The notes beneath the pieces are model-generated. The model made no database searches, was not told the origin of the DNA, and worked only from the letters and a program-made list of their open reading frames with translations. From Thalassospira lucentensis MCCC 1A00383 = DSM 14000 (GTDB taxonomy: Bacteria > Pseudomonadota > Alphaproteobacteria > Rhodospirillales > Thalassospiraceae), in the NCBI RefSeq assembly GCF_000421265.1, contig NZ_ATWN01000007.1, forward strand, positions 62,001 through 126,000: a stretch of 64,000 bases of DNA, written 5' to 3'. This document shows positions 9,851-18,478 of this stretch, one piece after another. How positions within the stretch are numbered: position 1 is the stretch's first letter; each line of letters begins with the position of its first letter. The position numbers and the translations under genes were made by a program.

Positions 9851-9941
9851 ACACCCAAAGCGGTGACATCGAAATATTTTCAAAAAAGTTGAAAGATTAG
9901 GTGCAAATCTCGTTAGCCGGGATCGTCATAAGGTCAAAAGA

Positions 9942-9968
9942 GAATGATTGTAGTTATTAACATCATTC
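9942..9968 (+). promoter_or_regulatory. Inverted repeat upstream of the TonB receptor, possible Fur site
   Basis: GAATGAT and its exact complement ATCATTC are separated by 13 bases and end 28 bases before the receptor ATG. The AATGAT half-site is Fur-like. The position overlaps the likely core promoter, where both Fur and the ECF sigma factor could act. No -35/-10 assignment is attempted. Confidence 0.5.
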
Positions 9969-9996
9969 GCAATGGGGAAGTTAACCAGAAGGCCTT

Positions 9997-12504
9997 ATGA
10001 TGAATTCAGGTAATGCGATGAAGCTGACAACGGTTGATCAGGCGTCAGTTCACCACGCAGGGGATATGCGCAATCAGTGGGTGCGCCGTCTTGTGGCGAC
10101 CACCCTTATTTCCGGGGTTGTCGCAACCAGCCCATGGCAGGCGAGTGCTGCGACACTGGGGACAGATGGTGCGCAGAATGTTGAAATTGCCCAGTCAACG
10201 CTGGTGACGTTTGATATTCCGGCACAGGAGCTCGACCGTGCGCTGACCAGCTTTGCCGATCAGGCCGATGTGAAACTGTTCTTTCCGTCCGAAGGACTGG
10301 GTGGGCTTGAAGCACAGGCTCTTCAGGGTGAAATGTCGGTTGATGCGGCCCTTGGTGCGCTTCTGAGCGGAACCGGTTTCACTTGGCGCTATACCGACGG
10401 TGGCACGATCACGATTGAAAAGGTTGCAGCCAGCGGTGAGAACGTTCTTGATCCGGTGCGTGTCGATGCGAATGCCATCGATGAGCAGGCCGATGGCCCT
10501 GTTGTGGGATACCTCGCCACACAGTCACAGGCTGGGACAAAAACCGCAACGCCAATCCTTGAAACACCACAGTCCATTTCTACTGTAACCAGTGACCAGA
10601 TTACAGATCAGGGGTCCCAGAGTGTTATGGATGCGGTGCGCTATACGCCGGGTGTCTTTGCCGAACAGTTCGGTGCCACGAGCCGGTATGATTATGTTGT
10701 CATGCGCGGCATGACCGAAAACAGTGTCGATAATGTCTATCTCGATGGCATGCAGATGATGGGCGATAACTCGACCTATAGCTCGATGCAGGTCGATCCG
10801 TATTTTATTGATCGCGCAGATGTTGTGAAAGGACCGGCATCGGTTCTGTACGGCCGCAGTTCGCCGGGGGGATTGGTTGCCCTTTCAAGTAAAACGCCGG
10901 AGTTCGAACAAAAGGGTGAGGCCGAGGTGTCTTATGGCAACCGGAACCAGCGTGCTGTGGCGTTTGATGTGACAGGGCCACTGACCGAAGGTGACAGGCT
11001 GGCCTATCGTGTTGTCGGCAAGGCGGATGCGCAAGATACACAATTCGATTATGTCGAAGAGGAACGCTATGTTCTTGCACCGTCCTTAACCGCGAATTTT
11101 ACCGATGATACGCGCTTGACCGTGCAGGCATATTTACAGCGTGACCCGGAAGGTGGGTGGCATAACGGCGTACCGGCAGAGGGAACGCTTTATCCACGCA
11201 ATGGTCAGTATATTTCGCGAAGTTTCTTTGACGGCGATCCCGATCTGGAAAAATTTGACCGTGTTCAGAACATGGTCGGTTACGAGTTTGAACATGATTT
11301 TGACCGGGACTGGACGTTGCGCCACAAGCTCAGATACCTCGATTCCAGTGTTGATATTGATCAGGTGTACCAGACGGGGTGGTCTGGGACGTCAAATGAA
11401 CTCACTCGTACTTACTATGGTGGCGACGAAACCTTGCGTGCTTTGAGCAGTGACAACCAGATTGAGGGCAATTTTTCCACGGGGCAGATAGACCACACAG
11501 TACTGGCAGGTCTTGATTATCAGCATCGCCGGGCGCGGACCAATTACTGGTACGAAACGGCATCCAATATTAATGCGTTTAATCCGGTTTATAGTGGTTC
11601 AAACGTGACATTTGGAACGCCTTACAAACTAAACACCAAGGAGCTGGAGCAGACGGGAGTCTATCTTCAGGATCAATTCGCCTATGAAAACTGGCGGTTT
11701 TCGCTTGGACTGCGTCAGGATTGGCTGGAAACATCAAATCTGAGCAGGCTTGACGATACGCGAACAGGTCAGGACCGTGAAAAACTGACGAAAAATGCCG
11801 GTTTGTTGTATTTGTTTGATAACGGTATTGCGCCCTATATCAGCTATTCCGAATCTTTTGATCCGAGCCTGCTTTCTGATTCAAATGGCGATCCAATTGA
11901 ACCCACCGAAGGCACGCAATACGAAGCCGGTATCAAGTACCAGCCGGAAGGTGACGACATCTTATTGAGTGCTGCTGTCTTTGATATCCGGCAGGACAAT
12001 GTTGCATTGTATAATTCAACCACGACGGCGTATGACCCGGCAGGGTCGCTTGAAAGCCGTGGTCTTGAACTCGAAGCACGTGGTCGGGTTAATGACAACA
12101 TTGATCTTATTGCAAGTTATACCTACACCGATACGCAATATGATGCGCCCGGTGATAGCAAGGATGGCAAGCAATCCATGCAGGTGCCTGAACATATGGC
12201 ATCCCTTTGGGGACACTATCAGTTCTTGTCAGGTCCGCTGAACGGGCTTGGTCTGGGGGGCGGTGTTCGTTATGTCGGTGAAACTTGGGCAAATGTGACC
12301 AATACGCAGAAGGTCCCGGATTATGCGGTTCTGGATTTCGCACTGAACTATGATCTTGCTTATGTCGGGTTTGATGATCTCGATTTCAGGCTCAATGTGA
12401 ACAATCTGCTGGATGAGGAATACGTCGCATCCTGTTACACGCTTGCGAACTGTTATTTTGGCGATGCACGTTCCATCGTCGGAACATTGCGGTATAAGTT
12501 CTAA
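9997..12504 (+). CDS. TonB-dependent siderophore receptor with N-terminal signalling (STN) domain
   Basis: Outer-membrane ferric-siderophore receptor of the FpvA/FecA transducer class, 835 residues. Order: signal region with cleavage near the ASA at residues 50-52; STN domain about 68-148 (starting VTFDIPAQELDRALTSFA); TonB-box-like VRVDA near 152; plug domain with LETPQSISTVTSDQI near 188 and VVKGPASVLYGRSSPGG near 277; then a beta-barrel ending in the aromatic YKF. The STN domain is what FecR senses, and fecI-fecR lie directly upstream. ATG codons at 9997 and 10000 both follow AGAAGG; the second has the better spacing. The siderophore is not predictable from sequence alone. Confidence 0.93.
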   Translation: MMNSGNAMKLTTVDQASVHHAGDMRNQWVRRLVATTLISGVVATSPWQASAATLGTDGAQNVEIAQSTLVTFDIPAQELDRALTSFADQADVKLFFPSEGLGGLEAQALQGEMSVDAALGALLSGTGFTWRYTDGGTITIEKVAASGENVLDPVRVDANAIDEQADGPVVGYLATQSQAGTKTATPILETPQSISTVTSDQITDQGSQSVMDAVRYTPGVFAEQFGATSRYDYVVMRGMTENSVDNVYLDGMQMMGDNSTYSSMQVDPYFIDRADVVKGPASVLYGRSSPGGLVALSSKTPEFEQKGEAEVSYGNRNQRAVAFDVTGPLTEGDRLAYRVVGKADAQDTQFDYVEEERYVLAPSLTANFTDDTRLTVQAYLQRDPEGGWHNGVPAEGTLYPRNGQYISRSFFDGDPDLEKFDRVQNMVGYEFEHDFDRDWTLRHKLRYLDSSVDIDQVYQTGWSGTSNELTRTYYGGDETLRALSSDNQIEGNFSTGQIDHTVLAGLDYQHRRARTNYWYETASNINAFNPVYSGSNVTFGTPYKLNTKELEQTGVYLQDQFAYENWRFSLGLRQDWLETSNLSRLDDTRTGQDREKLTKNAGLLYLFDNGIAPYISYSESFDPSLLSDSNGDPIEPTEGTQYEAGIKYQPEGDDILLSAAVFDIRQDNVALYNSTTTAYDPAGSLESRGLELEARGRVNDNIDLIASYTYTDTQYDAPGDSKDGKQSMQVPEHMASLWGHYQFLSGPLNGLGLGGGVRYVGETWANVTNTQKVPDYAVLDFALNYDLAYVGFDDLDFRLNVNNLLDEEYVASCYTLANCYFGDARSIVGTLRYKF

Positions 12505-12523
12505 GCACCCCGGACTGTTTTCA

Positions 12524-12552
12524 AAGGCCGCAGCTTTTTGCTGCGGCCTTTT
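12524..12552 (+). terminator. Terminator after the siderophore receptor
   Basis: AAGGCCGCAG pairs with CTGCGGCCTT around CTTTTTG-like loop bases, followed by TTGCGTTTTG. It separates the iron unit from queG. Confidence 0.8.
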
Positions 12553-12621
12553 GCGTTTTGGGCAGATGATTATATAAGGCAGACGAGAGTACCCGGTTCG
12601 ACAACCAATAGATCAAACGCC

Positions 12622-13788
12622 ATGGCCGCCCACAGCGCAGATGCGATCACGCTTGAACGTCTTCAGGCCAAAGCCCGTGAAATCGGCTTTGACGTCTGTG
12701 GTGTTGCGCGCCCGAGCATTGATGCGCGTAATCAGAAGCGTCTTGATGAGTTTGTTGCGGGTGGGGAATACGGGTCGATGGACTGGATGAATGATCCCGA
12801 ACGGTTGCCGCGCCGCCGTGATCCGGTGGCGTTGTGGCCGGATGTGAAATCCGTGATTGTGCTGGGCAGTAATTATGGCCCGGCGGAAAATCCGATGGCC
12901 TTGCTGGATCACCCCGACCGGGCGATGATTTCGGTCTATGCCAAGAACAAGGATTACCACGATCTGATCAAAAAGCGCCTGAAACAATTGGCGCGCTGGT
13001 TGATGGAACAGGCGCAAAAGTCAGGGGCAGGTGGTGAGCAGGTCAAAGTGTTTGTCGATACCGCGCCGGTTCTTGAAAAGCCGTTGGGTCAATCAGCCGG
13101 GATTGGTTGGCAGGGAAAACACACCAATCTGGTGTCGCGCGAATTTGGCAGTTGGCTGTTTCTGGGCGAGGTGTTCACAACCCTTGAGTTCGAGCAGGCT
13201 ACGCCGGAAATCGATCATTGCGGGTCGTGTTCAAAATGCATTTCGGCCTGTCCGACCGATGCGTTTCCAGCGCCGTACAAACTGGATGCACGTAAATGCA
13301 TCTCATACCTCACCATCGAACATGATGATGTGATCCCGCACCAGTTTCGCCGTGCGATGGGCAACCGGATTTATGGCTGTGACGATTGTCTGGCGGCCTG
13401 TCCGTGGAATAAGTTCGCTTCGCGGACCGAGGAGCTGGCCTTTATCCCGCGCGCGGAATTGACAGCCCCCCGGCTGGCCGATTTCCTTGAGCTTGATGAG
13501 GCGGAATTTCGGGCGTTTTTTACCGGGTCACCGATCAAGCGGATTGGCCGGGCCAAATTCCTGCGCAATGTTCTGATTGCTGCGGGCAATAGCGGGGCGG
13601 AAAGCCTGATCCCGCGTGTTGAAAAGTTATTGTCTGATGAAAGCAGCCTGATCCGGGCCAGTGCGGTTTGGGCCTTGACCCAACTGATGCCGTCGGATGC
13701 GTTTGCCACGCTTAAATCAGACCATTACACGGGTGAAGAAAGCTCGGTGGTGCGTGATGAATGGGATCAGGCAACCAAGGCCGCCTGA
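12622..13788 (+). CDS. queG: Epoxyqueuosine reductase
   Basis: Cobalamin- and iron-sulfur-dependent enzyme that reduces epoxyqueuosine to queuosine in tRNA, the last step of the pathway begun by queF-tgt-queA. About 388 residues. Two ferredoxin-type clusters are seen: CGSCSKCISACPT near residue 205 and CDDCLAACPW near 255. The VFVDTAPVLEKPLGQSAG motif near 143 is typical of QueG. The C-terminal HEAT-like tail (LSDESSLIRASAVWALTQ) is also a QueG feature. The ATG at 12622 is preferred: the frame extends upstream to 12538 but would overlap the preceding terminator. It is separate from the other queuosine genes by the iron-uptake unit. Confidence 0.95.
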   Translation: MAAHSADAITLERLQAKAREIGFDVCGVARPSIDARNQKRLDEFVAGGEYGSMDWMNDPERLPRRRDPVALWPDVKSVIVLGSNYGPAENPMALLDHPDRAMISVYAKNKDYHDLIKKRLKQLARWLMEQAQKSGAGGEQVKVFVDTAPVLEKPLGQSAGIGWQGKHTNLVSREFGSWLFLGEVFTTLEFEQATPEIDHCGSCSKCISACPTDAFPAPYKLDARKCISYLTIEHDDVIPHQFRRAMGNRIYGCDDCLAACPWNKFASRTEELAFIPRAELTAPRLADFLELDEAEFRAFFTGSPIKRIGRAKFLRNVLIAAGNSGAESLIPRVEKLLSDESSLIRASAVWALTQLMPSDAFATLKSDHYTGEESSVVRDEWDQATKAA

Positions 13789-13794
13789 TCGCAC

Positions 13795-14574
13795 TTACAG
13801 ATCAAATTTGATGAAATCGAAATGGTAGCGAAGCCCGCCGGTGCTGTCGGCAAAGGCAATGCCATATCCCGGATTAAGCCGATTGCGGTCTTCGAGGTCT
13901 TCTTCTTTCTCATGACGGAAATCAAGCGGTTCGCCGCATTGCGTACTGGCAGCCAGAAGGAAGGGCACACCTTGCCATGTGCCGGTTGCCGGGCGGTGCA
14001 AATGGCCAAAGAACAGATGTTTGACCTGTGGGTTGGCGGTAGCGATTTCGGCCAGTTCCTGATCAGCGTCAAGGCGAATGGTATCCATGAACGGCAGGCC
14101 CATTTCAAACGGCGGATGATGCATGAACAGGAAGGTTGGGGTGTCACGGTGGACATTTAGCTCATTGCGCAGCCAGTCCAGACGATGCTGGCATAATGTA
14201 CCGTGATGGGCGCCGGGAACGATGCTGTCCATCATCACAAACCTTACCCCACCAAATGTGTGTCCGTGATTGATAAAGCCGTTTTCATCCACCGGGGTGT
14301 CGGGAAAGGCATGTTTGAACGCCGCCCGTTCGTCATGGTTTCCGGGGATCAGGATATAGGGAATGGCAAGGTCGTCCAGAATGGCAATTGCCTGTTCATA
14401 CTGTTCCGGATGGCCATGATGGGTGATGTCGCCGGTGATGACGCAAATCTCGGCATCGCGGTGGTATTTGTTAATCTCGCCAATGATTTTGCCGAGCGTG
14501 GCGGCGGCATCGGGATGGCGTGAATAATCATCACGTGCGAGAATATGCGTGTCGGAAAGATGTATAAATTTCAT
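13795..14574 (-). CDS. CpdA-like cyclic nucleotide phosphodiesterase (metallophosphoesterase)
   Basis: Class III-type calcineurin-fold phosphodiesterase, 259 residues, cytoplasmic. The dinuclear metal motifs occur in order: LSDTHI near residue 6, ITGDIT near 46, PGNHDE near 76, MHHPP near 151 and GHLHRP near 190. Family knowledge: CpdA degrades cAMP; related enzymes hydrolyse glycerophosphodiesters, so the substrate is not fixed by sequence. It converges on queG with a six-base gap. Its start lies only 21 bases from the palindromic element at 14596, so that element must lie in or near its promoter. Confidence 0.85.
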   Translation of the reverse strand: MKFIHLSDTHILARDDYSRHPDAAATLGKIIGEINKYHRDAEICVITGDITHHGHPEQYEQAIAILDDLAIPYILIPGNHDERAAFKHAFPDTPVDENGFINHGHTFGGVRFVMMDSIVPGAHHGTLCQHRLDWLRNELNVHRDTPTFLFMHHPPFEMGLPFMDTIRLDADQELAEIATANPQVKHLFFGHLHRPATGTWQGVPFLLAASTQCGEPLDFRHEKEEDLEDRNRLNPGYGIAFADSTGGLRYHFDFIKFDL

Positions 14575-14595
14575 GGCGATGCCCTATCATGATCC

Positions 14596-14863
14596 TAGAG
14601 CCTATTCCATTTAGATTGCACCGTTTTGCCGGAGATCACCTTCTGTGCTGCAAGGAAAGGTTCGCCGAGCGTAGCGGTGCTACGGTGAAGACCTTTGACG
14701 CTGCGGGGCAGAAGGTGATCCAGGCCCGAAGGGTTTGTGTTTGGCGACGTTTGGCAGCGTTACGCCGTTTGAACGATGCGCCGCATCGCCCTGCACGCCG
14801 TGCCTTGCCAAACAATTCGCCAAACGCAAACAAAACGATGCAATCTAAATGGAATAGGCTCTA
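14596..14863. mobile_element. 268-bp palindromic MITE-like element
   Basis: The ends are 33-base inverted repeats with a single mismatch (left begins TAGAGCCTATTCCATTTAG, right ends with the complement). Each end carries TA, compatible with a TA target duplication of the IS630/Tc1-mariner kind. Inside are two further hairpins. GATCACCTTCTG (14634) pairs with CAGAAGGTGATC (14709) and encloses a GTAGC-GGT-GCTAC loop. GTTTGTGTTTGGCG (14733) pairs imperfectly with CGCCAAACGCAAAC (14818). No transposase is present. It sits between the divergent cpdA-like and RHH genes. The only reading frames inside are by-products of the palindromes. Confidence 0.7.
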
Positions 14864-14909
14864 CTGAAACCATGTCCGTTTTCGAAGTACGTGCAAAGTT
14901 ATAAATGTC

Positions 14910-15176
14910 ATGGATGATACCGTTCGTAAAAGATCAGTGACAATTGCCGGGCACCGCACCAGTTTTTCGCTTGAAGAAGCGTTTTGGCAGGAGCTGTTGG
15001 GGCTTGCTGAGCGCCGTGCTGTGACATTGGCGGAATTGGTGGTCGAGATTGACAGCACGCGTGACGGCAACCTGTCGAGTGCCTTGCGGCTTTATATCCT
15101 GCGTGATCTTCAGGCGCGGTTGGCAGAGGCATCTGATCGCGGTTCAGATCCTGCGTTGGACGGGGACGGCGAATAA
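14910..15176 (+). CDS. Ribbon-helix-helix domain protein (RHH_4 family)
   Basis: 88-residue basic protein with the pattern of the alphaproteobacterial RHH_4 (PF13467) family: VRKRSVTIAGHRTSFSLEE followed by a helix-rich region and NLSSALRLYILRDL near residues 54-67. Presumed DNA-binding dimer or regulator; targets unknown. It is 30 bases upstream of the asparagine synthase and may be co-transcribed with it. It lies directly downstream of the palindromic element. Confidence 0.75.
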   Translation: MDDTVRKRSVTIAGHRTSFSLEEAFWQELLGLAERRAVTLAELVVEIDSTRDGNLSSALRLYILRDLQARLAEASDRGSDPALDGDGE

Positions 15177-15206
15177 TCGCGGGTGCCATAGATCGGGAAT
15201 GGGGCG

Positions 15207-17141
15207 ATGTGCGGTATTGCGGGGGCGACGGCAAAAAACGACCAGGCTTTTTTATCCGATGCTTTGAACCATCTTTCCCATCGCGGTCCTGACGGTCAGG
15301 ACGTCTGGCATGATCCCGATCATCGGTGTGCAATCGGATGTGCGCGCCTTGCGACGACGGATATTTCACCCGATGGTGCGCAACCCGTCACCTCGGTCGA
15401 TGGGCGGTTTGCTCTGGTCTTTAATGGTTATATTGCCGGGCATCGTCGAGCACTTGACGCGTTAAAGAAAACCGGCGTTTCGGTGCGCAGTCACAGTGAC
15501 GCAGAGCTTGTCCTGCATCTTTTGATCGATGCAATTATGGGGGACGGTAATGGTGACGTCACGGGGGCACTGGCGCAACTTTCCGGGCAATTTGCGCTGG
15601 CCTTATGGGATCGGGATCAGGCGGTTTTATATCTGGCGCGTGATCCTCTTGGCATCAAGCCGCTTTATGTGATGAACCGCCCCGATGGGCATCTTGCTTT
15701 TGCGTCTGAACCATCCGCACTTTCTGCCTTTGAGCCATTGCACCGCGATGAGACGGTGCGCGCGCATTATTTTGCACATTTGTTTGTGCCATCGCCTGCG
15801 GTCGGGAGTGTCGATGTAGGTTCGCTGCCGCCCGGTCGGGTTTCACGGTGGCAGCATGGGCAGGTCACACACGATCAAATTATCCACCCGGCAAAACGCG
15901 GGCGTGGTGCAGACGGTGCATTGGAAAGCCAGCACGGCAATCTGGTGGCAGCCGTGCATAAGGCGGTACGCCAATCGGTGGCAGATGCGATGGATGCCGA
16001 TTGTTCGGTTGGAACGTTGGTATCCGGAGGGCTCGACAGTGCCGGTGTTGCTGCGATGGCCTGTTCGATTGCGCGGGAACGCGGGCAGGTGTCACCAACT
16101 GGTTTCGTGATGGGTTTTAACGACCCGGCGGTGGATGAAACGCGCGCAGCACAAAGGCTTGCGCGTCATCTGGGGCAAGAGATTCATGTCGTGTCCGCGC
16201 CGGAAAAACCGCATGAGATTTTTGAGGAACTGCAAAAGGCCCTGCACAGCATTGGCGGGCCGTTTGCCAATCCATCAGTGGTTTTGATGCGCAGCCTATC
16301 ACGTGTGGTTGGTGGCCATGCAAAAGTCTGTTTGTCGGGCGATGGCGGAGATGAGCTGTTTGGCGGCTACCCACGGTATCAGGGCGCACGGTTGTTTGAT
16401 CAATACTGGCGTTCTGTACCCGCATCGGCTCGTCGGATGCTTGCCCGCATGGTCGGGCGCAATGGGCCGCGCAATATGGCGCGATTCCTTGAGGGTGGGC
16501 AAGGCGATGCCCGCTGTGCGTTTGAGGCTTGGAACAACAGATGTGCGGTGCCGGAACTTAAGGCCGGGCTGGTTAAGGATACGCAGGATGTTGATGGTGC
16601 TGGCGGTTTGGCCGATGTGATGATGGCGTTTGATCGCGATGTGACGCTTCCAGGCAATCAATTGATGATGTCGGACCGGATGGGGATGGCGTTTGGTGTT
16701 GAGTACCGGTTGCCGTTGCTTGCGCATGATGTGGTGCGTGTGGCGGCGGAGATTGAGGCCAAACAGCACCTGCGGCGTGGGGGTAAGGATATCTGGCGCG
16801 CGGTTGTCGCACCCTATTTACCCAAGGAGCATGTCAATCGCCCAAAGATTGGATTTAACCCGCCAACAGCGGATTGGCTGGCAAAGGTCTGTCGTTATGT
16901 CTGGGGTGATGCCGAAACGATTTGTACCGCCCTTTTTGACGGGTTTGATGTGCCTAAAGACCGGCGCGCTGTTTATTGGCAACGAGCCATATCAGGACGC
17001 GCGCCTGATGTTGCGTTGACCCTGTGGGCGTTGATGGTCTGGCAGATGTGGTTAAACGATGGATCGGTTAAGCGCCAGCGGGTTTTGGCACAGCAATCAT
17101 TCCCACGATCAAGCGCGCGCGTCATCGCCCCAGCTTCGTGA
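15207..17141 (+). CDS. asnB: Asparagine synthase (glutamine-hydrolysing), AsnB type
   Basis: Glutamine-dependent amidotransferase, 644 residues. Residue 2 is the catalytic cysteine of the class-II glutaminase domain (MCGIAGA). LSHRGPDGQ follows near 30. The synthetase domain carries the ATP pyrophosphatase motif LVSGGLDSAG near 272 and SGDGGDELFGGYPRY near 376. The family makes asparagine from aspartate, but many members amidate other substrates. Compared with the second copy in the window it is about 60 residues longer. Its last 33 bases overlap the end of the convergent PAS-REC-HPt gene. A GGAATGGGG ribosome site precedes the ATG. Confidence 0.88.
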   Translation: MCGIAGATAKNDQAFLSDALNHLSHRGPDGQDVWHDPDHRCAIGCARLATTDISPDGAQPVTSVDGRFALVFNGYIAGHRRALDALKKTGVSVRSHSDAELVLHLLIDAIMGDGNGDVTGALAQLSGQFALALWDRDQAVLYLARDPLGIKPLYVMNRPDGHLAFASEPSALSAFEPLHRDETVRAHYFAHLFVPSPAVGSVDVGSLPPGRVSRWQHGQVTHDQIIHPAKRGRGADGALESQHGNLVAAVHKAVRQSVADAMDADCSVGTLVSGGLDSAGVAAMACSIARERGQVSPTGFVMGFNDPAVDETRAAQRLARHLGQEIHVVSAPEKPHEIFEELQKALHSIGGPFANPSVVLMRSLSRVVGGHAKVCLSGDGGDELFGGYPRYQGARLFDQYWRSVPASARRMLARMVGRNGPRNMARFLEGGQGDARCAFEAWNNRCAVPELKAGLVKDTQDVDGAGGLADVMMAFDRDVTLPGNQLMMSDRMGMAFGVEYRLPLLAHDVVRVAAEIEAKQHLRRGGKDIWRAVVAPYLPKEHVNRPKIGFNPPTADWLAKVCRYVWGDAETICTALFDGFDVPKDRRAVYWQRAISGRAPDVALTLWALMVWQMWLNDGSVKRQRVLAQQSFPRSSARVIAPAS

Positions 17142-18203
17142 CCGGCGATACAGGTTCAAGGCCGTCAGTGCGGTCGGAGCAAGTTGAACCACTTGACGTG
17201 ACAGGGCCGTGACGTGCCCTTCATCAATCTCGTCTTCATCGAAAATCGTTTGGGTGGTTGCGCAGAGTTCGGACAATTGACGCAGACCAAAGGTGCCTGA
17301 CGTGCTTTTGAGGACGTGAACTTCGCTGCGCACCGTCGACAAATCGTCTTCTGACAGGGCCTTGTCGATTTTGACCAGACGGGATTCGGTTTCATTGATG
17401 AAAATATCAATCCCGCAGCGCGCCCCTTCATCCCCGGCATCGTTGTAAAGCTGTTCAAGGACGCGGATATCAAGCACCGGGCTTGTTGGTGTTTCCGGGC
17501 GCATCCGTTTGCCCAGCCGCGCACTTTTGCTGCGCAGGACCGGCGGCGGGGAGGGCAGGTTGTTTTGTTTGAGTTTGTCGAGGGGCGCACGCGTAATCAG
17601 GTCACGAATGGTTTCAAGCAGCGGGCCGCGCTGGATCGGTTTGTTGATAAATTCATCAACACCTGATTGGCGGGCAATGACATTCCAGTCCCGCGATTGA
17701 TGGGCCGACAGGGCGATGATCGGTGTGTGGGAAACCGGACCCTGCATATGGCGAATACGCCGCGTGGTGTGCAGCCCGTCCATGTCGGGCATTTCAACAT
17801 CCATCAGGATTAAATCCGCCGCAACGCCACGGCGCAGCATGTTGAGCACAGTTTGCCCGTTGCTGGCTTCGACGATGGTGTATCCTTCGGATTGCAGAAT
17901 ACGCCGTGCGACCATGCGGTTGCTTTCGCTGTCATCGGCAATGATGACAGTACCGATGTTGCTGTCGTTGGCGGAATCGTTCAGGCGCATCGTCGGGGGC
18001 GGGGCGGCCTGTGGTTTAACGAAACAGACCGAAATCATCCCGCCTTCAGGCAGTTCTGTTTCGTTAAACAGAAGGTCTTCTTCGGCAACGCCGGTAATGA
18101 GCTGTTCCCAAGCAGGATTGGCATACACAATACGTTCGTCGGCATCGAACAATGCGATGCCGGCTTGTGTTTGTGCCAGTGCTTCGATGATCTGGTTATT
18201 CAT
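17109..18203 (-). CDS. PAS-like / receiver / HPt phosphorelay protein without kinase domain
   Basis: 364 residues. Residues 1-60 resemble a short PAS sensor (IALFDADERIVYANPAWEQLI). Residues 84-205 are a receiver with acidic pair D90-D91, phospho-acceptor D135 in LILMDVEMPDMDG and K188. Residues 245-355 are a histidine phosphotransfer domain with H296 in VHVLKSTSGTFG. No HisKA or HATPase region is present, although PAS, REC and HPt are usually the flanks of a hybrid kinase. It could be a phosphorelay shuttle served by a kinase encoded elsewhere, or a kinase that lost its core. Convergent 33-base overlap with asnB; divergent from the RpiR regulator. Confidence 0.8.
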   Translation of the reverse strand: MNNQIIEALAQTQAGIALFDADERIVYANPAWEQLITGVAEEDLLFNETELPEGGMISVCFVKPQAAPPPTMRLNDSANDSNIGTVIIADDSESNRMVARRILQSEGYTIVEASNGQTVLNMLRRGVAADLILMDVEMPDMDGLHTTRRIRHMQGPVSHTPIIALSAHQSRDWNVIARQSGVDEFINKPIQRGPLLETIRDLITRAPLDKLKQNNLPSPPPVLRSKSARLGKRMRPETPTSPVLDIRVLEQLYNDAGDEGARCGIDIFINETESRLVKIDKALSEDDLSTVRSEVHVLKSTSGTFGLRQLSELCATTQTIFDEDEIDEGHVTALSRQVVQLAPTALTALNLYRRSRSWGDDARA

Positions 18204-18262
18204 TGGCCACCTTGTCGATTCGGTGCCCAGTCCCTTACCAAAAGGTAATTAGTCTTATTGTC

Positions 18263-18280
18263 TGAAACGCATAGGTTTCA
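18263..18280 (+). promoter_or_regulatory. Palindrome TGAAAC-N6-GTTTCA in the rpiR upstream region
   Basis: Perfect inverted repeat TGAAAC gcatag GTTTCA, 60 bases upstream of the divergent PAS-REC-HPt gene and 199 bases upstream of the RpiR gene. Half-sites of this type recur at 18387, 18407, 21693 and 21714. Proposed operator of the adjacent RpiR regulator; inference. Confidence 0.5.
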
Positions 18281-18381
18281 TTTTTGATTTCGAACATTGT
18301 TACATTTTTTTCTAATAAGTCCATATTTTTTAACAGATGCAGCGGCGAAGCCACCTGTCGCCATAAAACAGAGAAGCAAAA

Positions 18382-18420
18382 CAACTGTTTCAAAATATGC
18401 ATTAAATGAAACAATTGTTG
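18382..18420 (+). promoter_or_regulatory. Inverted repeat with GTTTCA / TGAAAC half-sites before the RpiR gene
   Basis: CAACTGTTTCA and TGAAACAATTGTTG form an imperfect dyad 59 bases upstream of the regulator start. GTTTC and GAAAC are 16 bases apart, the same separation as at the TAXI promoter (21693-21718) but with opposite half-site orientation. Likely part of the regulator's own promoter; inference. Confidence 0.5.
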
Positions 18421-18478
18421 AGATCTGGCATGGCTTGTGGCGTAATTGCCCGATCATGTGAACAAAGGTGTCTGACCG

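Noticed and set aside
14589..14867. Overlapping short frames on both strands (92 and 65 codons) inside the palindromic element
   Set aside because: Their open reading is explained by the inverted repeats; no start signals. They may be annotated as hypothetical proteins in other genomes but I see no support.
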